Positions 1-4,527 of a DNA stretch of 6,993 bases are shown here, piece after piece. Under the pieces are notes generated by a model, which was given only the letters and a program-made list of their open reading frames with translations, made no database searches and had not been told where the DNA came from. The position numbers were made by a program, and so were the translations under genes. How positions within the stretch are numbered: the first letter of the stretch is position 1; each line of letters starts with the position of its first letter. The DNA lies in contig JAHFOU010000120.1 of the NCBI GenBank assembly GCA_023261525.1, forward strand, positions 1-6,993. Direction: 5' to 3'. This stretch comes from Planctomycetota bacterium. GTDB taxonomy: Bacteria > Planctomycetota > SBBH01 > JAHFOU01.

Positions 1-257
1 CCAAGGTGCGAGTGCAGGTCGATGAACCCGGGCGTGAGCGAGGTGCCACGGGGGAGTTCCGTCACTTTCGCCCCGGCCGGGACCTCGAGCCCCGCACCGC
101 AGGCGACAATGCGTCCCTCGGAGACCAGCACCACGCCGTCCTCGACCCAGCGGCCGTCGGGAAGGAGGAGCCGGGCCCCCTTGAGGGCGGTCAGCTCCGC
201 CGGGTTGCCGGTCCAGCCGAGGCAAGCGAGCGCCAGGAGCGCGATCGCGGGACGCAT
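1..257 (-). CDS. Exported amidohydrolase, N-terminal part (cut by window edge)
   Basis: Only the first 85 residues are inside the window. The protein opens with a short hydrophobic export signal (MRPAIALLALACLG). C12 follows LLALA and could be a lipoprotein cysteine, although the hydrophobic stretch before it is short for one. A beta-rich segment typical of the amidohydrolase superfamily follows (ARLLLPDGRWVEDGVVLVSEGRI), leading to PGFIDLHSHL at residues 77-85 plus one. H82 and H84 form the HxH metal-binding motif at the end of the first barrel strand, so this copy looks catalytically competent as far as it can be read. Its ATG lies one base after the TAG stop of the upstream amidohydrolase, which implies co-transcription and probably translational coupling. 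An AGAGG about 13 bases upstream is a weak ribosome site. The substrate cannot be told from this fragment; imidazolonepropionase-like or dipeptidase-like enzymes are the nearest general descriptions. Confidence 0.88.
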   Translation of the reverse strand, partial: MRPAIALLALACLGWTGNPAELTALKGARLLLPDGRWVEDGVVLVSEGRIVACGAGLEVPAGAKVTELPRGTSLTPGFIDLHSHL

Positions 258-258
258 A

Positions 259-1599
259 CTAGTCTTTGCGCCTCTCGTAGACCGTCTCGCCGTCGAGGAT
301 CGTGCGTTCGACGACGGTCTCGGGGTCGAAAGGGTCGCCCGAGAGCACGACAAGGTCGGCCGCCTTGCCCTTCTCGATCGATCCGTGGGTCTTGTCAAGG
401 CCCAGAACCCGGGCCGCCTCCAGGGTCACGGCGGCCAGGGCGGTCTCGGGTTTGAGCCCTCCCGAGCAGGCCAGGGCCGCGGATTCGAGGAGGAAGCGGG
501 TGCCGCCCGGGCCGGGGTGTCCGGCCCTGTCGTCGCCGAAGGAAGCGATGGCCAGCGGGGAGCCGGCGCGGACCAGGGCCCCGGGGAGGCCGACGGAGTG
601 GTTCAGGTAGTCCACCTGGGGAATGCCGTATCGGAACATGGGGCCCGCGATGACGGGGATTTTCGAGGCGGCGATGGCCTCGGCGGATCCGGTGCCGTCG
701 GTGGCATTCTCGAGGATCGCGCGGAGCTTGAAGTCCTCGGCGAGTTTGAGGGCCAGGAAGATGGCATCGGGCGTATGCGCCTCGATCCGCACGGGCAGCG
801 GGTTTGACGGGTCCAGGGCGCGCAGGAGGACTTCGTTCCTGCGGTCCATGCGGACCTTCTGCGGCTCGGCGGGGCTCGCCCCCGTCTTGGCCGTCTCCTT
901 CTGCCTGGCATCAAACTCGGCCAGGTCCTTCCTGTACTTCTCCCGGGCCTTCTGGTATTGACGGGCTGCTTCGAACGCAGCCCGGATCTGCTGGTACGCC
1001 TCGTACCTTTGGGCGGTGCTGGAGGTCTCAGGCTGGGATGCGAGAGAGACCTTGAGCGCGGATTCGTTTGCGAGGATCCTGTGGACGGGGGTGGGCCGGA
1101 GGGTTGCCCCGAGGCCCTGGATCGGCCCCGTTCCCGGGGGGGAAAGGTGAACGGTGGTGACCCCGTAGCGCAAGGCCTCCTGCGTGTCCGGCAGATAGTG
1201 GTCGAGGGAGTCGAGGACACTCTGTTCCGCCGCCCCAGGGCTCCTCTCCCCGGCGGCGAGCATCAGTCGCGAGGCTGAGTCGATAAGGCCGGGAATGACC
1301 GTCCGACCCGGGAGGTCCAGCACGACGGCGCCCACGGGGATAGCCAAATCCTTCCCCACCGCATGGATTTTTCCGCCCTGGAGGATGACGGTTCCGTTCT
1401 CCAGGGGCGTCCCATGCCCGGTAAAAAGACGCCCCGGCCGCAGCACCAGGAAAGGCTGCGCAGGCTTATCCTGATGGGGCAAAACAGACGGAGTTTCTTG
1501 TTCAAAGGAAGCTTCGCTGCGGCCAATGCCGACAAAAAGGCCCATGAGGAGGCAATGAAGCAATCGCATGCCGTGGGTCCCCGTTCCGCAGGACTGCAT
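259..1599 (-). CDS. Exported amidohydrolase-family protein with degenerate metal site
   Basis: This 446-residue protein has an amidohydrolase fold. An N-terminal beta domain (residues about 51-98, including ENGTVILQGGKIHAVG) leads to PGLID at 103-107, and the C-terminal signature GSIEKGKAADLVVLSGDPFD spans 406-425. A signal peptide is visible at residues 11-31 (MRLLHCLLMGLFVGIG). Where relatives have D-x-H-x-H, this protein reads D107-S-A109-S-R111, so both HxH histidines are gone. H275 in RIEAH is kept. The strand that usually reads LEHGT reads LENAT (N298). D356/D357 remain near the last strand. A charged helical insert (about 199-240, rich in K, E, R and Q) matches an insert known in related bacterial amidohydrolases. 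It is probably a pseudoenzyme or uses a different metal site. The start at 1599 has GGGAGG four bases upstream; an alternative ATG at 1569 would begin the signal peptide directly. The intact-looking amidohydrolase follows after one base. Confidence 0.87.
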   Translation of the reverse strand: MQSCGTGTHGMRLLHCLLMGLFVGIGRSEASFEQETPSVLPHQDKPAQPFLVLRPGRLFTGHGTPLENGTVILQGGKIHAVGKDLAIPVGAVVLDLPGRTVIPGLIDSASRLMLAAGERSPGAAEQSVLDSLDHYLPDTQEALRYGVTTVHLSPPGTGPIQGLGATLRPTPVHRILANESALKVSLASQPETSSTAQRYEAYQQIRAAFEAARQYQKAREKYRKDLAEFDARQKETAKTGASPAEPQKVRMDRRNEVLLRALDPSNPLPVRIEAHTPDAIFLALKLAEDFKLRAILENATDGTGSAEAIAASKIPVIAGPMFRYGIPQVDYLNHSVGLPGALVRAGSPLAIASFGDDRAGHPGPGGTRFLLESAALACSGGLKPETALAAVTLEAARVLGLDKTHGSIEKGKAADLVVLSGDPFDPETVVERTILDGETVYERRKD

Positions 1600-1603
1600 C
1601 CCG

Positions 1604-1620
1604 CCTCCCCGCTCGGGAGG
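1604..1620 (-). promoter_or_regulatory. Hairpin covering the amidohydrolase ribosome binding site
   Basis: In the minus-strand transcript CCTCCC (1620-1615) can pair perfectly with GGGAGG (1609-1604) across a 5-base loop. GGGAGG is the Shine-Dalgarno for the start codon at 1599. The stem is six pairs, mostly G-C, and would hide the ribosome site when folded. This is a direct sequence observation; a regulatory role is inference, and a functional start at 1569 would weaken it. Confidence 0.35.
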
Positions 1621-1717
1621 CCACCCCAGCGAACGCTATCTGCTGAGCGCAAATAGCTTATCGACATTGATACGGAGCCCTGCACAACTAAGTTTGCCGC
1701 CGGACAACTCATCGAAG

Positions 1718-1744
1718 CCATGAAACGGACGGTGTGTTTTATGG
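1718..1744. repeat. 27-base REP-like palindrome, copy 1
   Basis: The element begins CCATGAAACGGACGG and ends TTTTATGG on the plus strand; its ends are inverted copies of each other (CCAT-AAA / TTT-ATGG). It matches the reverse complement of the copy at 2113-2139 at 22 of 27 positions. Read on the minus strand it starts CCATAA, which supplies the last proline and TAA stop of the DUF309 gene. No U-rich tail follows, so it is not an obvious intrinsic terminator. Confidence 0.7.
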
Positions 1745-2116
1745 CAGCTTGGGCGGCTTGAACTTCAGGAGGGGCACCCTCTGGGGGTCCAAATCGGGGG
1801 GATTGTCCTCCGTGAGGAGCTTGTGAAGCGAGCCGTTCATCCTCCTCACGAAGTTCTTCAGGTTGACGCCCCAATAGGCGTCCGGATAGGGCTCCAGGCG
1901 TGAAAGGGCGAGGCGGAACCTGGAGCGAGCCCCCTTGAAATTGCGTCTCCCATAGTGATGGAGCGCCACGGCGCAAAGGATGAGCCCCTGGAGGAAGTGC
2001 TTCTCCTCCCCGAACCGCTCAAGCCACAGGGATTCCCAGGCGTCGTGGGCGGCATAGAAATCCCTGCGATTGAAATGCTCGATCCCCTCCAGGAACCGCG
2101 GGTCGTCCCCAGCCAT
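1739..2116 (-). CDS. DUF309 family protein
   Basis: This is a 125-residue protein of the DUF309 family, helical and of unknown function. The recognisable core is FNRRDFYAAHDAWESLWL (residues 15-32), then FLQGLILCAVALHHYGRRN (41-59) and KGARSRFRLALSRLEPY (61-77). These correspond to the family's 'YFEAHE..E..W', 'lQGLIQ.A.A.yH' and 'GA..L...al..L' blocks, with D25 in place of the usual glutamate. The ATG at 2116 is the only plausible in-frame start beside the conserved block, and there is no clear Shine-Dalgarno. Start and stop codons both lie inside copies of the same 27-base palindrome. The gene starts 17 bases after DUF4149 ends and is the last member of the five-gene operon, 139 bases before the amidohydrolases. 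Codon use resembles the neighbours. Confidence 0.88.
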   Translation of the reverse strand: MAGDDPRFLEGIEHFNRRDFYAAHDAWESLWLERFGEEKHFLQGLILCAVALHHYGRRNFKGARSRFRLALSRLEPYPDAYWGVNLKNFVRRMNGSLHKLLTEDNPPDLDPQRVPLLKFKPPKLP

Positions 2117-2139
2117 AAAAGGGACCGTCCGCTTTATGG
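2113..2139. repeat. 27-base REP-like palindrome, copy 2
   Basis: The plus strand runs from CCATAAAAGGGACCG to CGCTTTATGG. It is a near-perfect palindrome and matches copy 1 in inverted orientation at 22 of 27 positions. On the minus strand its first bases CCATAA end the DUF4149 gene and its last bases TTTTATGG provide the ATG of DUF309, so the whole intergenic space between the two genes is this element. A GGGAC/GTCC-type core flanked by A and T runs resembles short palindromes dispersed near REP-associated transposases; that link is a recollection of type, not shown here. Confidence 0.7.
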
Positions 2140-2619
2140 TTGAGGTCTGGAGGCGGCCAGTGAAGCCGCGGACAGGGCCAACAGGGAAAAGCCGAGGAGG
2201 ATGTTGGCCCCGACCACTCTGACCGACCAGCGATGGAGGGAATCGAAGCATGCCCTGGAGGGGTGTCCTGGGGCGAGTTCCTGGAAGTCGGGGATCGCCG
2301 AGCGTTCGGCGGCAATGCGTGGGGAGATCCCAAAGGCGTGGATGGAAAACAGGAGTGCCATCAGCACCGAGAGCGCCACCCTGGCGACCCCCGCCCGGCC
2401 TCCGAAGTGGAACTGAAGCATGAGGGCCCCGCCCACCACGAGTACGGCGCAGACCCCCTCCACCCATGCGAACCCCCGGAGGATGGTCCCGAAATTGACT
2501 CCGGCGTGGGGGCGGTCCGTCTTGAACAGGAGCGGTGCCACGACGAAGGACAGAGTGGCCAGACCTCCTACCCAGAGGCCCAGCGCGACAAAGTAGACCG
2601 CCGAGACGGTCTTGATCAC
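2134..2619 (-). CDS. DUF4149 integral membrane protein
   Basis: This is a 161-residue membrane protein with four hydrophobic segments, roughly residues 5-31, 50-69, 80-98 and 133-156. The pattern matches DUF4149 proteins (related to TMEM205): a first helix with GLWVGGLATLSFVVAPLLF, a conserved glutamate in helix 2 (AWVEGV), a third helix ending in SIHAFGISPRI, and a final FDSLHRWSVRVVGANILLG. The family's function is unknown. The start is GTG at 2619, overlapping the stop of the peroxiredoxin in a GTGA (2616-2619), so translation is probably coupled. No strong ribosome site precedes it. The stop codon TAA lies inside the 27-base palindrome that also holds the start of DUF309. Placement behind a peroxiredoxin suggests, but does not show, a role linked to redox or membrane protection. 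Confidence 0.88.
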   Translation of the reverse strand: MIKTVSAVYFVALGLWVGGLATLSFVVAPLLFKTDRPHAGVNFGTILRGFAWVEGVCAVLVVGGALMLQFHFGGRAGVARVALSVLMALLFSIHAFGISPRIAAERSAIPDFQELAPGHPSRACFDSLHRWSVRVVGANILLGFSLLALSAASLAASRPQP

Positions 2620-3032
2620 TTCAAGGCCGCCAGGATCTCGTCATCCGTGGGCATGCCGTACTTATGAAATTTGATGATCCCATCGGGCCCCACCAGCACT
2701 ACGGTACGCCGGACGCCGCCCCCCTTCTCCGCACCATAGGCCTTGGACATCTCCAGCTTCTCATCGGCCAGGATCGGAAACCCGAATCCGAACGTAGCGC
2801 AGTAGGCTGCATGTGCTGCCGGCCCCGCACTGTTGACGCCGAGAATGGCTGCCCCCGCCTTCTCGAATCTTGCCTTGTCGTCCCGCAAGGCGGAGAGTTG
2901 CTTGTTTCAGCCTGGAGTGTCGTTCATGCAATAAAAGACCAGGACCAGATGCCGCCCTTGGAAGTCCTTGAGCGCGTAGGTCTTCCCGTCTCCGGAGGCC
3001 AGGGAGAAATCAGGCGCTTGTTTCCCTGTCAC
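2616..3032 (-). CDS. bcp: Selenocysteine-containing peroxiredoxin (BCP/PrxQ-like), TGA read as Sec42
   Basis: Read with TGA 2907-2909 as selenocysteine, this is a 138-residue peroxiredoxin that should reduce hydroperoxides. It begins KQAPDFSL (4-11). The active site runs FYCMNDTPG-U42-NKQLSALRD, against the family's PxxxTxxC, so Sec replaces the peroxidatic cysteine. C35 sits where the catalytic proline normally is. S47 is where many PrxQ proteins have the resolving cysteine, while C78, 36 residues after Sec, could resolve instead. R109 in VRRTVVLVGPDG is the likely conserved arginine. The GTG start at 3032 has GGGAGG seven bases upstream and overlaps the IscU stop as GTGA. An internal TTG at 2888 would give only 90 residues, without an active site or ribosome site. 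A SECIS-like hairpin follows the TGA. A nonsense-mutated pseudogene is the alternative, but reading frame, overlap and motif argue against it. Confidence 0.86.
2872..2909 (-). promoter_or_regulatory. Putative bacterial SECIS element with Sec UGA
   Basis: In the minus-strand mRNA the UGA (2909-2907) is followed by 15 bases and then a perfect 6-bp stem: GCCTTG (2891-2886) with CAAGGC (2877-2872), enclosing the loop CGGGACGA. CUC (2897-2895) and GAG (2864-2862) could add an outer stem. The apical loop starts 21 bases after UGA and has a G among its first two bases. Both fit the published description of bacterial SECIS elements, where the loop lies about 16-37 bases downstream. The role is to recruit SelB with Sec-tRNA; no sel genes are visible in this window. 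Confidence 0.75.
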
Positions 3033-3388
3033 TTGAAGGCCTCCCGTAATGCGTCTTCCGCCGCCACCGAGCACGCTTCCTTCCCCTCCGGAAGCCCCCC
3101 CAGCAGGGCAAGCACATCCGAATTCTTCAATCCCCGGACCTCTTCAACACCCCGCCCAATGATGAGCTCGGTCAGGGCCGAGCTTGACGCAATCGCCGCG
3201 GCGCATCCGAATGTCTTCGCACGCGCCTCCGTGATCAATCCATTTTCCACGCGAAGGGTCAGCTTGACCATGTCCCCGCACGCGGCGTTGCGCACGCTGG
3301 CCGAATGGGTCGGGTTCCTGACCTCCCCCGTATTCCGGGGATTCAAGAAGTGGTCCATGGCCTTGGGGTTGTACCCTTCGAACGGCAT
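3029..3388 (-). CDS. iscU: IscU/NifU-type Fe-S cluster scaffold
   Basis: This 119-residue protein matches the IscU/NifU N-terminal scaffold family, which assembles Fe-S clusters on three cysteines. Visible landmarks are DHFLNPRNTGEV (12-23), C37-G-D39, AKTFGCAAAIASSSALTE (57-74) with C62, and C106 in KEACSVAAEDAL. All three ligand cysteines and D39 are present. The family motif near the third cysteine is usually K-x-H-C-S; here it is K-E-A-C-S, so the histidine is replaced by A105. Length is close to the usual 125-130. The ATG at 3388 fits the usual N terminus, though the ribosome site is weak. It lies 27 bases after DUF2203, and its TGA overlaps the GTG of the selenoperoxiredoxin. No cysteine desulfurase or chaperone gene accompanies it in the window, so it may serve a specialised rather than housekeeping role. 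Confidence 0.93.
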   Translation of the reverse strand: MPFEGYNPKAMDHFLNPRNTGEVRNPTHSASVRNAACGDMVKLTLRVENGLITEARAKTFGCAAAIASSSALTELIIGRGVEEVRGLKNSDVLALLGGLPEGKEACSVAAEDALREAFK

Positions 3389-3415
3389 TGGCGTTATGCC
3401 TGGATGGGCCCAGAG

Positions 3416-3844
3416 TCAGCGGGCAAGTTCTTCCGCAGGAATGGGTTGGCGGCCCTGGAACCCCTCCTCAAGGTGGTGATAGTACTCAACCGCTCTTTCC
3501 CCCCGCTTCCAGCACAGGAAAACAAGCCGCCCCTCGATCACCCCGTAAAAATCAACAAGGCCCTGGTCGAGGCTCTTGACCAGGGTCTCCATCTCCGCAA
3601 ATTTACGATTGACCGCGTCAAAATCCTTCTTTGATTGCTCGATCTCATCAAGGTAATGCGTGTATTCACGGTGATCGGGAGTCGTTTCCGCCCGCACTTC
3701 ATCCCCCCAAAGCAGTTCAAGGACATCGACCTTTCCCTTGATGTGCTTCAGGCGGGCGCGCAGGCGGTCTACCTGCTCGAAAATCTTCTCGAGGTCCGGA
3801 ATCAGACTGGACGCATCCCGCGCGATGTAGATCTTCGGACCCAT
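3416..3844 (-). CDS. DUF2203 family protein
   Basis: This is a 142-residue soluble protein of the DUF2203 family, function unknown. An N-terminal helix pair (residues 11-40, SSLIPDLEKIFEQVDRLRAR) and a charged central helical part (60-95) lead to the family signature. That reads LDQGLVDFYGVIEGRLVFLC (92-111), then WKRGE and YYHHLEEGFQGRQPI (121-135), matching 'D.GlVDFp...dGr.VyLCWk.GE...yWHel..GfagRqpl'. The conserved first tyrosine/tryptophan position is Y121-Y122. The ATG at 3844 was chosen because the family starts just before 'yftl.ea..liP'; the open frame continues upstream to 3982, but that part lies within the RNA-like leader and shows no family similarity. It is the first gene of the operon feeding into iscU. 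A short-spaced promoter sits immediately upstream. Confidence 0.88.
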   Translation of the reverse strand: MGPKIYIARDASSLIPDLEKIFEQVDRLRARLKHIKGKVDVLELLWGDEVRAETTPDHREYTHYLDEIEQSKKDFDAVNRKFAEMETLVKSLDQGLVDFYGVIEGRLVFLCWKRGERAVEYYHHLEEGFQGRQPIPAEELAR

Positions 3845-3851
3845 ATAACCC

Positions 3852-3880
3852 AATATAGCGGTGGGCGAAATCGATTTAAA
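3852..3880 (-). promoter_or_regulatory. Candidate promoter directly before DUF2203
   Basis: On the minus strand TTTAAA (3880-3875) and TATATT (3857-3852) are separated by 17 bases. The -10 box has 5 of 6 matches and the -35 box 4 of 6 to the sigma-70 consensus. Transcription would start only a few bases before the ATG at 3844, giving a nearly leaderless message. That is consistent with the lack of a strong Shine-Dalgarno there. Its position just after the terminator-like hairpin suggests it gives the operon its own promoter. Confidence 0.4.
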
Positions 3881-3936
3881 ATAAAAGGAGCCAGGCCACC
3901 ATTTCGAGGGGGTTGCCCTGTCAAGAGCGGCCTGGC
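3874..3936 (-). terminator. Rho-independent terminator-like hairpin with U-rich tail
   Basis: On the minus strand GCCAGGCC (3936-3929) pairs perfectly with GGCCTGGC (3897-3890). A small inner hairpin AGGG/CCCT is possible in the 31-base loop. The downstream arm is followed by TCCTTTTATTTTAAAT (3889-3874), a U-rich run. It would end a transcript started at the promoter near 4286-4313, or act as an attenuator ahead of DUF2203. The large loop is less ideal than in classic terminators. Confidence 0.5.
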
Positions 3937-3962
3937 CCTGGAGAGAGGGGGAAACAGATTTT

Positions 3963-4021
3963 GGGCTCGCGCGGCCAAACATATGTGCTAGGCACTCTAT
4001 ACTAGTTTGGCCTACGCGCCC
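3963..4021 (-). other. Long compound inverted repeat inside the RNA-like region
   Basis: GGCCAAAC and GTTTGGCC (3973-3980 and 4005-4012) are perfect 8-base inverted arms. GTGC-CTA-GCAC lies nested inside, and outer pairing GGGC/GCCC plus GCG/CGC extends the stem to 3963-4021 with small bulges. No U tract follows on either strand, so it is a structural hairpin rather than a terminator. Confidence 0.6.
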
Positions 4022-4126
4022 CCTAAGCTTGAGCCCCCATGCCCAGCCGGGTTATGCCCCAGATTCAAGCGTCTGCACGTCCCTATGATCGGCAAAAGCC
4101 GTACTGAAACTTGACGCACCCGACAC

Positions 4127-4243
4127 TCAAAGAACAGAAATCTTTCCCGGCAGCCATGCTGGCTGCCCGCGGGTGGAAGCGGGACTACCGGCCTCCCCCC
4201 AAAGTTTCTCGCTCTCTCTGACCGTTTCCTCGCCCTCCGACAT
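4127..4243 (-). CDS. Possible 38-residue leader peptide
   Basis: An ATG at 4243 is preceded at five bases by AGGGAG (4254-4249), a good Shine-Dalgarno, and lies about 37 bases after the predicted transcription start. The reading frame gives 38 residues, acidic at first (MSEGEETVRESEKLWGEAG), and ends in TGA at 4127-4129. It is not a family I recognise. Several hairpins overlap the frame, so it may be a chance ORF within a structured RNA, or a leader peptide controlling termination. Confidence 0.22.
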   Translation of the reverse strand: MSEGEETVRESEKLWGEAGSPASTRGQPAWLPGKISVL

Positions 4244-4285
4244 CACTACTCCCTGGGCCTCCCTTGAGGCCTTTTCACTAAGCTG

Positions 4286-4313
4286 AGTATACCAGAAGCT
4301 CACCCGGTGTCAA
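4286..4313 (-). promoter_or_regulatory. Strong sigma-70 promoter with extended -10
   Basis: On the minus strand a perfect TTGACA (4313-4308) is followed after 16 bases by TATACT (4291-4286), with TGG immediately before the -10 box giving the extended TGn motif. A T-rich stretch (GTTTTTGTG) precedes the -35. The predicted start is near 4279, leading into the RNA-like region and possibly the DUF2203-iscU-peroxiredoxin operon. This is the best promoter in the window. Confidence 0.75.
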
Positions 4314-4364
4314 CACAAAAACGCTCGAGCCCAAGGGGTTATTCCTGTCCGAGTTTCCACAACA

Positions 4365-4370
4365 ATTATA
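4365..4370 (-). promoter_or_regulatory. Isolated perfect -10 box (TATAAT)
   Basis: The minus strand reads TATAAT at 4370-4365, about 80 bases upstream of the strong promoter. No good -35 hexamer lies 16-18 bases before it and there is no TGn extension. It may be a weak secondary promoter or chance. The rest of 4314-4527 shows no gene and no clear terminator for the DUF167 gene. Confidence 0.25.
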
Positions 4371-4527
4371 CGACAAACCCCCATACTTTGAGGGCAAATT
4401 CCGTGCCTGCAGGAGGCCTGCCACGCAAGGAAAATTCTCCCCGCTCCGAACCTTCCACGCCATTCTTCCCCCGGGACCGGCTCCAGCCGAAATGACGGTT
4501 TCCCTCCGGCGGAAGTGATCGCCCTCC

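Larger units (their letters stand above)
3879..4279 (-). ncRNA. Candidate structured RNA gene or long attenuated leader (~400 nt)
   Basis: This stretch lies between a strong promoter (4286-4313) and a U-tailed hairpin (3874-3936), with no protein gene that can be supported well. Hairpins along the minus-strand transcript include GGCCTC/GAGGCC with a 4-base loop (4256-4271), GGCAGCCA/TGGCTGCC with a 3-base loop (4149-4167), CGGC-UUUU-GCCG (4090-4101), and a long compound stem at 3963-4021. I checked it by eye for RNase P RNA, tmRNA, SRP RNA, common riboswitches and tRNA signatures and recognised none. It could be a stand-alone small RNA, or a leader controlling the downstream selenoperoxiredoxin operon. 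The exact ends are guesses from the promoter and terminator. Confidence 0.42.

Noticed and set aside
22..807. Long plus-strand ORF opposite the amidohydrolases
   Set aside because: It is an antisense shadow of a high-GC minus-strand gene, with no family similarity and low-complexity composition.
2889..3032. Peroxiredoxin as a frameshifted or nonsense-mutated pseudogene with a TTG start at 2888
   Set aside because: The frame is continuous on both sides of TGA, the stop sits exactly on the active-site cysteine, the GTG start has a well-spaced ribosome site and overlaps iscU, and the TTG has none.
3845..3982. N-terminal 46-residue extension of DUF2203
   Set aside because: The extension covers the terminator-like hairpin and U-rich tail, has no family similarity, and family members begin at the chosen ATG.
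4086..4114. Flagellar sigma-28 promoter (TCAAGTTT ... GCCGATCA, minus strand)
   Set aside because: The boxes are close to consensus but the spacer is 13 bases rather than about 11, CGGC-UUUU-GCCG explains part of the match as a hairpin, and no motility gene is nearby.
4256..4275. Plus-strand terminator (GGCCTC-CCTT-GAGGCC followed by TTTT)
   Set aside because: No plus-strand gene or promoter lies upstream. The hairpin is more simply the 5' stem of the minus-strand transcript.
3879..4279. RNase P RNA, tmRNA, SRP RNA or a tRNA in the unannotated region
   Set aside because: The size fits RNase P or tmRNA, but the conserved cores (GAGGAAAGUC and ACAGAA-GGCUUA, T-loop, SRP tetraloop region) are not found by eye. 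TTCAAGC near 4064 does not sit in a proper T-arm.
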